Counted from the first letter of the stretch, positions 9,207 through 19,147 are shown. The stretch is 64,000 nucleotides of DNA from JALFST01 sp022779285 (GCA_050313895.1 JBNPMI010000011.1), one strand, 5' to 3'. Translations and numbers: made by a program. The notes: generated from the letters alone by a model not told the origin.

Positions 9207-12200
9207 TTATTTTTCCACTTTTTTCAATCGAAGAATCAACGTATGACCATTGATATCCAGTTCCTCTCCGGAAAGCTCATCATATGCCGTAATTTTTGTT
9301 GCCAAAACCTCACCGGCAATCAGCTCCTCCCCTGCTAAAATTGCAGCCTTCAGCTCCTCATCCGCATGGAAGTCTAAGGTAATGCGGTCAGAAACATCAA
9401 ATCCGCTGCTCTTTCGCAGCTGCTGTACCTTAGAGATCACCTCCCGCACGAGGCCCTCCCGGATCAGCTCCGGAGTGAGTGAGGTTTCCAGAACGACACT
9501 GACATTGCCGTCCATCGCCACATCATATCCTTCCTTTGCAAGGAAAGTAGCTTCTACAAAATCGCGGAGTACGGAAATCCTCTCATGATCCAGCTCCATT
9601 TCAACGGGACCGTTTTGAAGTCTTTCCAGAAACTCATGCGCAGGCATATCGGCTAATGCGGCGGCAAATGCCTTCATATGCTTTCCGAGAACTTTTCCTG
9701 CCACTTTGAAGTTCGGCTTGAGATGGATCTTCATCAGCCGGTCCAGCTGATCCGAGAAGATGACGTCCTTGACATTGAGCTCCTCACGAATGAGATCCTT
9801 GAGATTTCCGATCTTTTCCTGATATCTCCGGTCCACAAGGATTTCCTGTAATGGCTGACGCACCTTAATACCGGCATCTTCCCGTGATGCGCGTCCCAGG
9901 TTCACGATGCGCCGCACCAGCTCCATGCGCTCCTCCAAAATCGGATCGATCATCTCCTCATCCGCCTCGGGAAGATATTCCAGATGCACGGAGTCCATAG
10001 CTTTTCCCTGTGTCAGCGCCTGATAGAGCTCCTCTGCAAGGAACGGCGTGATGGGCGCAATCAACTTGGAAATTCCCAAAAGGATCTCCCATGTAGTGCA
10101 AAATACCGAACGGATATCCGTAGTCTCCTCGGAAGACCAGAAGCGTCGACGATTGCGGCGAATATACCAGTTGGAGAGATCCTCCACAACAAAATCGGAG
10201 AGATCATGCGTTACCTTGGTGTATTCGAATCGATCCATATTCTCTTTGTAACGTCGGATCAGGCTGTGAAAACGACTCAAAAGCCAGCGATCAATGAACG
10301 GACGCTCCTTTAAGGAAATGGAGAACTCCGACGGATCCCATCCATTTGCATTGGAATATAACGCAAACATGGCATACACATTGCGCACCGTGCGGAAGAA
10401 TTTGGAATTGACTTCCTTCAGGCCGTTGACATCGAAACGCGTAGGAACCCACGGAGGTGAAACAAAGAGCGAATAAAAGCGAACGGCATCCGCACCATAT
10501 TCATCAAAGAGCGTGATCGGATTGATCGTGTTGCCCTTGGATTTCGACATCTTCTGTCCATTCTTGTCCAGAATCAGGTCGTTGACGAGAACATTTTTAT
10601 AAGGAGCTCTTCCCTTGTACAGAGTGGAAATCGCCATTAAGGAATAGAACCATCCGCGCGTCTGATCAATGCCCTCACAGACAAAATCCGCCGGGAAATA
10701 TTCTTCCTCGAAATGCTCACGATTTTCAAAAGGATAGTGCATCTGCGCAAAAGGCATCGATCCGGAATCAAACCAGACGTCGATCACATCAGGAACGCGG
10801 GACATTGTGCCACCGCAATGATCACAGCGAAGGTGAACATCATCCACATAAGGGCGATGCAAATCGATGGATTCATCGATTTCTTCGATAGCCTCTTCTA
10901 CAAGCTGTCTGCGTGATCCGACCGCATGCACGTGTCCGCAATCCGGACACACCCAGAGATTGAGAGGCGTACCCCAATAACGGGAACGCGAGAGCGCCCA
11001 GTCGTTGAGATTCTCCAGCCAGTTTCCGAAACGCTTCTCTCCGACAAATTCCGGAAACCATTGAACCTTATTATTCTCATTGACCATATCCTGCTTGAAC
11101 TTTGTGACATTGATATACCAGGATGGTTTGGAATAATAGATCAGAGGAGTTCCGCATCTCCAGCAATGCGGATAGTTATGCGTGATTTTCTGCTTTGCGT
11201 AAAGCTTTCCCTGTTCGCGCAGAGATTGGATCACATCCGGATCGGAATCCATGACAAAGGTCCCTTTCAATGGGCCTTCGAGAAATTTTCCGTCATCTCC
11301 GACAGGATTGACATAGGCCAGGCCATAGCGCTCTCCGGTTTTCGAGTCATCTTCACCGAAGGCCGGCGCCGTATGGACGATTCCCGTGCCATCCGTGGTG
11401 GTGACATAATCGGCGCAGGTTACAAAAAATGACTTTCCCTTTACAGGAATCCATGGAAGAAGCTGATCATATTCCATAAATTCCATATCCCTGCCTGTCA
11501 TTTCCTCCAGAATCGTAACCTCACCATAATCCTTCTTGAGCACGGTATCCATCAAAGCCTTCGCAAGATAATAGATTTCATCTCCCTGCCGCACCTTAAC
11601 ATAGGTCACATCAGGATGAACCGTCAGCGCCACATTGGAAGGAAGTGTCCATGGCGTAGTCGTCCATGCAAGGAAATACTCATTTTCCGTGCCCTTGCGA
11701 TGAAATTTGACATAAACCGTCACAACCTCATCTTCCTGATATCCCTGTGCCACCTCGTGAGAAGCCAGACCCGTCCCGCAACGCGGACAATAAGGCAGAA
11801 TTTTTGCTCCGTTATAGATGAGACCGCGATCAAAAAAATCCTTCAGAATTGCCCATTCGCTTTCAATGTAATTGTTGTCCAGCGTGATATAGGGATTGTC
11901 CATATCCGCTAAAAATGCCATCCGATCGCTCATCTCCATCCAAAGATCGCGATATTGGAAAACCGATTCGCGGCATTTACGGTTAAAAGCTTCTACTCCA
12001 TATTGCTCAATTTCCTGTTTTTGGCTGATTCCCAGCTGCTTCTCCACCTCAATTTCAACAGGCAGTCCATGCGTGTCCCAGCCTGCTTTTCTACGCACTT
12101 TATAGCCCGACATCGTCTTGTATCGGCAAGTCATATCCTTGAGCGTGCGCGAGATGACATGGTGAATTCCCGGACGGCCGTTTGCCGTCGGCGGTCCGTC

Positions 12201-12329
12201 ATAAAAAACATAATTTTCACTTTCAGAGCGCTCTTTTACAGATCGTTCCAGCAAATCCATCTCCTTCCAGCGATTGATCCACTGTAATTCTCCGTCGCGC
12301 ACTTTTTCCGGTAAATTCTGAAAACTCAC
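9207..12329 (-). CDS. ileS: Isoleucyl-tRNA synthetase, long type-2 form
   Basis: This class I synthetase charges tRNA-Ile with isoleucine in the cytoplasm. It is 1040 aa long. The HIGH-box region reads NGRPGIHHV (about 50-58), KMSKS lies near residue 598, and the editing-domain threonine-rich segment WTTTPWTLPSN is present. This GxPGIHH form of the first signature and the length mark the type-2 (eukaryote-like) clade. That clade is typically insensitive to mupirocin (established for the clade, inferred here). It follows the COG4091 gene after 15 bases and has no T-box of its own. It appears to be the last gene of an nth-led operon. Confidence 0.97.
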   Translation of the reverse strand: MSFQNLPEKVRDGELQWINRWKEMDLLERSVKERSESENYVFYDGPPTANGRPGIHHVISRTLKDMTCRYKTMSGYKVRRKAGWDTHGLPVEIEVEKQLGISQKQEIEQYGVEAFNRKCRESVFQYRDLWMEMSDRMAFLADMDNPYITLDNNYIESEWAILKDFFDRGLIYNGAKILPYCPRCGTGLASHEVAQGYQEDEVVTVYVKFHRKGTENEYFLAWTTTPWTLPSNVALTVHPDVTYVKVRQGDEIYYLAKALMDTVLKKDYGEVTILEEMTGRDMEFMEYDQLLPWIPVKGKSFFVTCADYVTTTDGTGIVHTAPAFGEDDSKTGERYGLAYVNPVGDDGKFLEGPLKGTFVMDSDPDVIQSLREQGKLYAKQKITHNYPHCWRCGTPLIYYSKPSWYINVTKFKQDMVNENNKVQWFPEFVGEKRFGNWLENLNDWALSRSRYWGTPLNLWVCPDCGHVHAVGSRRQLVEEAIEEIDESIDLHRPYVDDVHLRCDHCGGTMSRVPDVIDVWFDSGSMPFAQMHYPFENREHFEEEYFPADFVCEGIDQTRGWFYSLMAISTLYKGRAPYKNVLVNDLILDKNGQKMSKSKGNTINPITLFDEYGADAVRFYSLFVSPPWVPTRFDVNGLKEVNSKFFRTVRNVYAMFALYSNANGWDPSEFSISLKERPFIDRWLLSRFHSLIRRYKENMDRFEYTKVTHDLSDFVVEDLSNWYIRRNRRRFWSSEETTDIRSVFCTTWEILLGISKLIAPITPFLAEELYQALTQGKAMDSVHLEYLPEADEEMIDPILEERMELVRRIVNLGRASREDAGIKVRQPLQEILVDRRYQEKIGNLKDLIREELNVKDVIFSDQLDRLMKIHLKPNFKVAGKVLGKHMKAFAAALADMPAHEFLERLQNGPVEMELDHERISVLRDFVEATFLAKEGYDVAMDGNVSVVLETSLTPELIREGLVREVISKVQQLRKSSGFDVSDRITLDFHADEELKAAILAGEELIAGEVLATKITAYDELSGEELDINGHTLILRLKKVEK

Positions 12330-12344
12330 TTTTCCCTCCCCGTA

Positions 12345-13637
12345 TTATAAACCCAGCGCATCCTGCTCTTGCCGCAATTGCACAATGGTTTCATTTTGAT
12401 CCAGTTGAACATCCTCATACGTGATCCACTCACCCTTCTTGATATCACGAGTGAAGCGCGTTTCTTGCGTACATATTGTAAACGGAACCAGATTCTTTTC
12501 CTGTTGCATCGCATGCGTCACAAGCAGTCCGTATGCGGTGTCCCGTCCAATGCCTTTCACCGGCTCTCCCGCCTTGCAATCTCTTTTCGCAACCATAATC
12601 ACGTCTGCAATCTGCCCCTGAATCGGCGCCAGGGAAGGCTCGTGATCGATGACCGCATCAAAGATGGTAATTGGGGTTTCCAAGCTGGTAAGGTGATACG
12701 GACGATATAAAGTATAGTTCGGACCCTTTCCTAACCCCAGATAATCCATCAATCCCTTGACCTCCGGCTCGGAGCTTGTCACAATTGCAAAAACGCCGGG
12801 CGCCATTCCAAAAGCATAATCTACCACGTGCTCTTTTTCAAGGATACCGCCCTCCTCCTTCGTACAAAGAATGCCGGCAATCTCCTGCGGATTGGCGGTA
12901 ATGCCATGACAGCCCGGAACATCCGGAACAAAGCCCGTCGCATTGCATACCGTGGCAAGCTCCGTCATCGTATTGGTGCCGTCAACGAAAGAGCAAAGCA
13001 TGTGTGGAGAAAGGCCGCTTGCCTTTGCTTTTTCCGCAAGGCTCCGGTCCGTTGCCTCTCGATCCAGAGGATTGTTTTTTCCCTTTCCGATGGCGACGAT
13101 TTGGAAACCGGCCCCCATGGCAAAATCCACAAGCTCCATGATCGCTCCCGGCTCATCCCCCTTGGTGCCCGTATAGACCACACCGGCCTTCTGTGCCTTT
13201 TGATAGAGCAGGGGGCCTACCGCACAATCGCATTCCACATTGAGCATAATAATGTGCTTTCGGTTTTCAATCGCTTTGAGAGCAATTCTCGCACCTGTTG
13301 CCGGCACTCCTGTTGCTTCCACAACCGCATGAATAGGATGCAGTGCATAGCACATCTCTTCGTTGGAGGAGACGATGAAGCCGTTGTATGAAAGAAATTT
13401 TTGTGCTTCCTCAAGAGACTCCGTCACGAGAATATTTTCTTCCGGCACGCCAATGCTGAGTAAGGCTTTCTTACCCTTCTCAGGAGTATGGTCTACGATC
13501 ACCGCCGGACGAATGCCCTGCACATGCTTGAGCTGCGAAATCAATCCCTTGCCCATTTTCCCGCAACCGAGGATTGCGACATCAATGCGTTCTCCTCGTT
13601 GAGTCATCTCCGTTAATTTTCGCTTGATTCGAAACAT
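12345..13637 (-). CDS. COG4091-type NAD(P)-dependent oxidoreductase with SAF-like C-terminus, 430 aa
   Basis: The protein starts a Rossmann fold with VAILGCGKMGKG (about 20-31), followed by the homoserine-dehydrogenase-like body of COG4091 proteins (GTKGDEPGAIMELVDFA). A SAF-like C-terminal domain begins with AKRDCKAGEPVKGIGRDTAY. Family members are annotated as predicted homoserine dehydrogenases, but the true substrate is not established. The chosen ATG at 13637 has an AAAGGAG seven bases upstream. The longer frame to 13745 lacks such a site. It overlaps the end of the upstream flavoprotein gene by 56 bases, suggesting translational coupling, and ileS follows after 15 bases. Confidence 0.75.
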   Translation of the reverse strand: MFRIKRKLTEMTQRGERIDVAILGCGKMGKGLISQLKHVQGIRPAVIVDHTPEKGKKALLSIGVPEENILVTESLEEAQKFLSYNGFIVSSNEEMCYALHPIHAVVEATGVPATGARIALKAIENRKHIIMLNVECDCAVGPLLYQKAQKAGVVYTGTKGDEPGAIMELVDFAMGAGFQIVAIGKGKNNPLDREATDRSLAEKAKASGLSPHMLCSFVDGTNTMTELATVCNATGFVPDVPGCHGITANPQEIAGILCTKEEGGILEKEHVVDYAFGMAPGVFAIVTSSEPEVKGLMDYLGLGKGPNYTLYRPYHLTSLETPITIFDAVIDHEPSLAPIQGQIADVIMVAKRDCKAGEPVKGIGRDTAYGLLVTHAMQQEKNLVPFTICTQETRFTRDIKKGEWITYEDVQLDQNETIVQLRQEQDALGL

Positions 13638-14853
13638 CCTGTTTCTCCTTTCGAGATGCCGTTTGACATTTGATCGCGTCAGCAACGCAGCTTGCACTTG
13701 CCCATGCCCAATGCAGATTGTAGCCTCCGCATTCTCCCTGCACATTCAAAACCTCTCCCGCAAAGTATAGACCCGGCGCAAGCTTCGATTCCAATGTATT
13801 TGAGAAAATCTCTTTCATTGTAATACCACCGCAAGTCACTTGTCCATGTTCTTTTACAGCGACTCCCCTGATATGAAAACGCATGGATTTCGCCAGATCG
13901 ATCCGGCGCTCCATTCGATATCTCCGATCCGCATCATCTGAAATCCCTGCTCCCAGCTCCTGCGCCAGGCTTTTTGGGAGAAGTCCTGAGCAAAGCTCCG
14001 TATCTGTCCACCTTGGATGGTGCCGGGCAGTGTTCAGCAAAAAATCGACCGCTCTCTTTTTTGACCATCCGGGCAAAAAATCAATTTGCAGCGTTCTCTG
14101 TGCAGCCGGTTGATCCAATATGGCATTGGAAGCCTTGAAAACGGAAATTCCGGAGAGGCCCTTTTCCGTAAACAAAAGATCATCCTCATATTCTCTGCCT
14201 TGAAATCCGATTTTTGCATGAGCACGAAGTCCGCGTAATCTTCGGCAAATCCCTTCCTCCTCCACAAGGAGAGGACAAATTCCCGCATGAAGCCTTGTGA
14301 TCGTATGTCCGAGAGGCTTGACGAGCGAATAGCCGTTGGACCATTCACTTTTTCCGATTCCATAGGCGCCTCCTGTGGCGAGCACCACAAAGTCGAATGC
14401 CTCCGCGTCTGTTTTCGTCTCTACCGAAAAACCATACTCTGCATGCTTTCGGATCGCACAGACCTCGCTTTGATATCGAATCTGAGCCTCGGAATAAAAA
14501 ACACATCTTTCCAATGCTTCTGAAATCGTAGCCGCCCTGAGCGTCTGCGGATAGGTCATGCCGCTCTCCATCGTCAAAGCCGCTACGCCCATCCCTTCGA
14601 AAAAAAGCAGAGCGTCCTGAAATCCGAAATCGGATAGTATCGGTTCCGCCCCGGCCGCTTCCGAACCCGTATAATGAGAAGCATCCATGTTCGCATTGGT
14701 AAAGTTGCATCTGCCGTTTCCCGTGGCTCTCACCTTGCGAAGGACGGCATCACTTTTTTCATAGATCGTTACGGCCAGCTGCTTTTGATTTGCCAGCAAA
14801 GCAGCGATCGCCATTCCCGCTGCACCGGCTCCGATAATTGCGAGTTTTTTCAT
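13582..14853 (-). CDS. HI0933/BaiN-like FAD-dependent oxidoreductase, 423 aa
   Basis: This is a flavoprotein of the HI0933 family. The N-terminus MKKLAIIGAGAAGMAIAAL is the dinucleotide-binding motif. The C-terminus carries the family signature GLYFAGEVLNVQGECGGYN followed by WAWASAS. Members include BaiN of bile-acid metabolism, but most have no known substrate. The ATG overlaps the nth stop in an ATGA, which fixes the start at 14853. The 3' end runs 56 bases into the next gene. The last 30 or so residues are polar and not conserved. Confidence 0.85.
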   Translation of the reverse strand: MKKLAIIGAGAAGMAIAALLANQKQLAVTIYEKSDAVLRKVRATGNGRCNFTNANMDASHYTGSEAAGAEPILSDFGFQDALLFFEGMGVAALTMESGMTYPQTLRAATISEALERCVFYSEAQIRYQSEVCAIRKHAEYGFSVETKTDAEAFDFVVLATGGAYGIGKSEWSNGYSLVKPLGHTITRLHAGICPLLVEEEGICRRLRGLRAHAKIGFQGREYEDDLLFTEKGLSGISVFKASNAILDQPAAQRTLQIDFLPGWSKKRAVDFLLNTARHHPRWTDTELCSGLLPKSLAQELGAGISDDADRRYRMERRIDLAKSMRFHIRGVAVKEHGQVTCGGITMKEIFSNTLESKLAPGLYFAGEVLNVQGECGGYNLHWAWASASCVADAIKCQTASRKEKQDVSNQAKINGDDSTRRTH

Positions 14854-15503
14854 AGCTGTTTTCCCGTACTGCCGGCATAAAATCTGCAATGCTGCCGTAT
14901 ACTGCACTGTTCACAAAGCGGACGCCGGGCTTTACAGATTCTTCTGCCGTGAAAAATCAAAAGATGGTGCGCGTGCGACCAGGAATTCCGGTTCAGGATT
15001 TTTTTGAGATCCTCTTCGCATGCGCCGACATCAGAGCTTTTCGACAGCCCGATTCGATTGGATACGCGAAAAACATGGGTATCTACCGCAATGGACGGTA
15101 TGTGAAAAGCCACAGAAAGCACCACATTGGCGGTTTTTCTGCCCACCCCGGGAAGACGCGTCAGCTCCTCCATCGTTTGCGGAACGACACCTCCGAATTC
15201 ATCCACAAGCATTTGAGATGCCCTTTTGATATTTGCAGCCTTTGTTCGAAAAAAGCCGATGGTATGGATCAGCTCTGTGAGCTCCTCGAGCGGAGCCTGT
15301 GCCATCTTGTCCGGCGTAGGATACCTTCGAAACAGCTCCGGAGTCACCTTGTTTACCTGGATATCCGTTGTTTGTGCTGAAAGAGCTGTAGCAATCACGA
15401 GCTCAAAGGGGTTTTCGGCATCCAAAGACACCCGAGCATCCGGATATGCTTCCTGCAGAATATCCAGAATTTCCTGCGCTTCTTTTTTTGTAATTCGTTT
15501 CAT
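14850..15503 (-). CDS. nth: Endonuclease III
   Basis: This base-excision repair enzyme is a DNA glycosylase and AP lyase for oxidised pyrimidines. It is 217 aa long. The helix-hairpin-helix LPGVGRKTANVVL carries the catalytic lysine (K123), and the catalytic aspartate lies in VDTHVF (D141). The 4Fe-4S cluster ligands C190-x6-C197-x2-C200-x5-C206 are all present. The ATG at 15503 has AAAGGAAG four bases upstream, better than the one at 15518. It is the first gene of the nth-baiN-like-COG4091-ileS operon and is divergent from rodA. Confidence 0.95.
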   Translation of the reverse strand: MKRITKKEAQEILDILQEAYPDARVSLDAENPFELVIATALSAQTTDIQVNKVTPELFRRYPTPDKMAQAPLEELTELIHTIGFFRTKAANIKRASQMLVDEFGGVVPQTMEELTRLPGVGRKTANVVLSVAFHIPSIAVDTHVFRVSNRIGLSKSSDVGACEEDLKKILNRNSWSHAHHLLIFHGRRICKARRPLCEQCSIRQHCRFYAGSTGKQL

Positions 15504-15625
15504 GCCGCTTCCTTTCATTGAAAATATTCCTTTTGAAAATAGTCCTTTTATTATAATGTTTTTCGTACTAAAATTGGATACGATTTATTTTTCAGCATAC
15601 CGCAAACTCATATGGAAGGAATACC

Positions 15626-16747
15626 ATGTTTAATCACAGTAAGAAAATTCTTCGGCGATTCGATTGGCTGCTTTTCTTTGTCACCGTTGCCCTGTGCGGA
15701 TTCGGCTTTGTTGTATTGCACTCGGCCTTGACAAGCATGGGGCTCGGCATCCGTGCAATGCGCTCGCAAATCATCGCCACAGCCGCAGGCTTGATCGCTG
15801 TTGTTTTGATCCAGTTTTTAGATATTGATTACCTCAAAAAGCTGGCCGCTCCTGTCTATGTTGTGATTTGTGGTCTTCTGCTCGCAACTCTGATCATGGG
15901 ATTCGGGGAAGCTCAATGGGGTGCGCGATCCTGGCTAAAGGTGGGCCCCGTGATCTTCCAGCCGTCGGAATTTGCGAAGCTGGGCCTGATGCTTTCCCTT
16001 GCTTTCCTTTTAGAAAAATTTCACAATCGTATCAATCATATCACCACCATCCTGATTTTGGCCATCTCCATGGGCTTTCCCGTATTTATGATACTGCGTC
16101 AGCCGGACTTCGGAACTGCCGCTGTTCTCGTGTTTTTTATCGCCTTAATGATCTTTTATGCGGGAATTCACTGGGGTTATATTGTTGCCGCTCTGGTGCT
16201 TGTGATTATCGCCGTTCCGGTCTTCTATTCCCGGCTCACGGAGGTTCAGCAAAACCGCATTCTCAATTTTTTAAATCCGTCTCGTGATTCGCAGGGCTCA
16301 AACTATCAGCAGCAGCAGGGCTTGATCGCGATCGGATCTGGACAGCTTTCCGGCAAAGGATATATGCAGGGCACGCAAACACAATACGGATTTATCCCGG
16401 AGCGGGAAACGGACTATATATTCTCCGTGCTTGTCGAGGAATTCGGATTTCTCGGAGGTCTGCTGCTTTTGTCAGGATATCTTGTAATACTGCTGCGGAT
16501 TCTCCGCATTGCGCGAAAGACTCCCGGCGTTTTTGCCTCGACGCTCTGCGTCGGGATTGCCGCCATGCTTTTTATTCATATCTTCGAGAATGCCGGCATG
16601 CTGATGGGGCTGATGCCCGTCACGGGCATTCCTCTGCCATTCCTCTCTCAAGGCGGCACCTTTCAATTACTGAATTTAATCTGTATCGGCCTGGTGCTTT
16701 CCATCGGAACTCAGCGTCCTCCGCTGGACTTTAATGTTGAAAAATGA
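15626..16747 (+). CDS. rodA: SEDS-family peptidoglycan glycosyltransferase RodA
   Basis: This polytopic membrane protein polymerises lipid II glycan strands during cell elongation together with a class B PBP. It is 373 aa long, with about ten hydrophobic helices. Family motifs are GARSWLKVGPVIFQPSEFAK, RQPDFGTA, PERETDYIFSVLVEEFG and PVTGIPLPFLSQGG. The aspartate of QPDFGT matches the catalytic position of RodA. A GGAAGG lies upstream of the ATG. RodA is preferred to FtsW from the sequence style, and no cell-division genes are adjacent. Its last 37 bases overlap the end of comEC on the other strand. Confidence 0.9.
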   Translation: MFNHSKKILRRFDWLLFFVTVALCGFGFVVLHSALTSMGLGIRAMRSQIIATAAGLIAVVLIQFLDIDYLKKLAAPVYVVICGLLLATLIMGFGEAQWGARSWLKVGPVIFQPSEFAKLGLMLSLAFLLEKFHNRINHITTILILAISMGFPVFMILRQPDFGTAAVLVFFIALMIFYAGIHWGYIVAALVLVIIAVPVFYSRLTEVQQNRILNFLNPSRDSQGSNYQQQQGLIAIGSGQLSGKGYMQGTQTQYGFIPERETDYIFSVLVEEFGFLGGLLLLSGYLVILLRILRIARKTPGVFASTLCVGIAAMLFIHIFENAGMLMGLMPVTGIPLPFLSQGGTFQLLNLICIGLVLSIGTQRPPLDFNVEK

Positions 16748-19116
16748 CGCTTTTGTAAGATAATATAGAGCAAGGCGCACAAGAGACCGAGCCCTCCTTC
16801 CAGAAGGCGCTCGGTCTTTTCATTGATCACAAGCAGATCTCCCTTTTTGGAAAACGGATGGAGATAATAGTTCAAGGTTCCCGAGTAATCCGTGCGGTCA
16901 ATCTGAATCCCTGCGCTCTGAAGCCTTTCCAGAGTGATCGGCTTCGGGTGTCCGTAGCGATTACGCACGCCGCAGCTGATCACCGCCCTTTTCGGACGCG
17001 TTCCCATCAATAAGTCGTTGCCGGTTCCCTTGGCGGATCCGTGGTGCGATACCTTCAACAGCGATAGAGGCGGATGCAGATACCCTTTCCAGAGCTTCTC
17101 TTCTGCCGATTCATAGTCACCTAACAAAAGCACGGTGGCCGGTTTTCGGGAATTTTCCCCCATGGAAAGCAGCCAGACCGCACATTCCGCATTTGTGTTT
17201 TCCGCATCCCAGCGTCCTGCGCGCAGCACGGTGACAACCGGAGACCGCCTGCCACCTAAGAGGATTCTCTGTCCCGTTTGAAAAAAACGAACGGATTCTG
17301 CCGCAGATTTTTTTGGGGTTTTCTCTTCAAAAACCGGCGCATGAAAAAGAACCCTTGTGGGAATGCTTTGCATGATTTCGGCAGCATTTCCGGTATGATC
17401 ATAGTCCTTGTGAGATAAAAAAACCGCCTCCAGACGCCGAACTCCATACGAGCGAAGCCGGCGAATCAAAGCCCTCGCCTGTGTGTTTTTCCTTGTGCGA
17501 GGATCCCTCTCTCCACCCGTATCGAAGAGCGCAAACCGTCCCTCCCATTCCAGCAAAAAACAATCTCCCTGATTGACATCGACGGCTCGAAAAACAGGAC
17601 CGATCAGGCCTTTTCCAAGGAAAAAAATCTCCTGAAACAGCAGAAAACAGAAAACGAAGCATACGAGCTCTTGCCGTATTTTTTTGGAAAATCTCCTTCG
17701 AAATACATCTGTTTCCACCGAGATCCAATGAAAAGAGAGCTTCTTTCGCCGGCAAAAGACAATCAATGCCGCATAATAGAGCAGCTTCCACTCCATACAG
17801 TGGAAAAGGGGCATTTCCAGAGATCCGATTTTCGAGGCTTCCAGTCCAAGAATGAGTGCTTGAAACAGAAACCAGAGGATGCGATAACCCATGTGGACGA
17901 TGACGCCGAGCACGGGGATCGTATACAAAAGAAATGCCCCCAGCCCCGCTGCCAGAAGAACGAAAAAGAAGGGCAACGCCAGAAAATTGGCGATAAATTG
18001 AACGGGATCCCACCCTGCATTCATCGAAAAGAGCACGGGCAACGTCCAAAGATTGATCCATAGGGTTGTGCGCAGGGAATGAATCAGTCGATTGCGGGGT
18101 TTTCCCCATCTTGCACTCACCTCCATTGCAAGAACACAAAGAAAGCTTAATTGCAGACCGACATCGTGGATGCGATACGGCCGAAAAGCGCATAAAAGAA
18201 ATAACGCCAGTCCGAATCGTCGAACGTTTCGAATATTTCGCCCCATTTGAGAGGAAAACTCCCGAAAGAGCAAAAACAAAAAAGCACGCATGAAGGACGC
18301 CGGAAACGATAGGATCCAGGCATAAAGAAAAAGCAAGAGAAACAATACCAAATCAATGCTTTTTCTTCGGAGCGGAAAGAATGCCAAAAGATACAGCCCG
18401 AACTGAAAAAGCATGTTGATATGCAGACCGCTTGCCGCAAGAAGATGTGCAAGGCCTACTCCCTTCATGGCGTCTGAAAAGGAAAATCCTTCTTCCTGCA
18501 TCCCGAGAAGCACCCGCTTTAAAAAGAGTCCGCTCTGCCCTCCCATTGCATGGAATCTTTGCTCCAACGCTTCCTGTATCCTTTGGCGAATCCGCATCGG
18601 ATGAGGCTGCGGAGAAATGGACAAATGCATCCATCGCGCTGCGGATGACGCTTTTCTTTCAGATGGAGAGGAGAAAAAGTCCAGGATTTGAAGTTCTCCC
18701 GAAAGGCCACGTGCATTTTGCATTTTCTCTTCATCCCATTCCTCCGGGAAATGAGCCCTCTTCCACCGAAAAAAACGCGCCCTCACCCGCAGAACGGCTC
18801 CCATCGGCAAAAGCTTTCTCTCCCCAACAGGGGATATGCGTTCTTGCCAAAGTCTGTCATCGTCCTTTTGAATTTTTTTGGATATAAATTCGCTCCCGTT
18901 TTGCAGCTTGAATCGATAATGCCAGCCATCCTTTCGCAAAATTAGATCCGTAGCTTTTATGAATTGCTCGTTCGGCAAGCTTTCCACCTCCGCTCCGGAA
19001 AGAACAGGATGAAAATATCCTGAGATCCAAAAAATCGCCAGAATACAGATCACCGTAAAAAGATCCTGTCTTCTTTTTTTCATCAGAGTCTGAGCACACT
19101 GCAGGCAGTTTTTCAT
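16711..19116 (-). CDS. comEC: ComEC/Rec2 competence DNA channel, 801 aa
   Basis: This inner-membrane protein carries single-stranded DNA across the membrane during transformation. An N-terminal helix (about 20-37) is followed by an OB-like soluble part. The competence channel domain has many helices (about 230-500, containing GLAHLLAASGLH). A metallo-beta-lactamase-like domain carries the HxxxxDH-type motif SHKDYDHTGN (about 567-576) and FDTGGERD. The start at 19116 has GGAGGG four bases upstream. The usual C-terminus is followed by about 25 extra residues including a hydrophobic stretch (LGLLCALLYIIL). These are encoded across the rodA terminator hairpin and the rodA 3' end, so the tail may come from a lost stop codon. 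Confidence 0.92.
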   Translation of the reverse strand: MKNCLQCAQTLMKKRRQDLFTVICILAIFWISGYFHPVLSGAEVESLPNEQFIKATDLILRKDGWHYRFKLQNGSEFISKKIQKDDDRLWQERISPVGERKLLPMGAVLRVRARFFRWKRAHFPEEWDEEKMQNARGLSGELQILDFFSSPSERKASSAARWMHLSISPQPHPMRIRQRIQEALEQRFHAMGGQSGLFLKRVLLGMQEEGFSFSDAMKGVGLAHLLAASGLHINMLFQFGLYLLAFFPLRRKSIDLVLFLLLFLYAWILSFPASFMRAFLFLLFREFSSQMGRNIRNVRRFGLALFLLCAFRPYRIHDVGLQLSFLCVLAMEVSARWGKPRNRLIHSLRTTLWINLWTLPVLFSMNAGWDPVQFIANFLALPFFFVLLAAGLGAFLLYTIPVLGVIVHMGYRILWFLFQALILGLEASKIGSLEMPLFHCMEWKLLYYAALIVFCRRKKLSFHWISVETDVFRRRFSKKIRQELVCFVFCFLLFQEIFFLGKGLIGPVFRAVDVNQGDCFLLEWEGRFALFDTGGERDPRTRKNTQARALIRRLRSYGVRRLEAVFLSHKDYDHTGNAAEIMQSIPTRVLFHAPVFEEKTPKKSAAESVRFFQTGQRILLGGRRSPVVTVLRAGRWDAENTNAECAVWLLSMGENSRKPATVLLLGDYESAEEKLWKGYLHPPLSLLKVSHHGSAKGTGNDLLMGTRPKRAVISCGVRNRYGHPKPITLERLQSAGIQIDRTDYSGTLNYYLHPFSKKGDLLVINEKTERLLEGGLGLLCALLYIILQKRHFSTLKSSGGR
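16784..16817 (+). terminator. rodA terminator embedded in the 3' end of comEC
   Basis: AGACCGAGC (16784-16792) pairs with GCTCGGTCT (16809-16817), followed by TTT on the plus strand. It lies 36 bases after the rodA stop and is also part of the comEC coding frame. Confidence 0.6.
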
Positions 19117-19147
19117 TTTTCCCTCCTGCATACAGTATAAAAAAGAA

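Noticed and set aside
9207..12700. T-box riboswitch expected before ileS
   Set aside because: ileS starts 15 bases after another gene, and no T-box-like specifier stem or terminator is present there or before nth.
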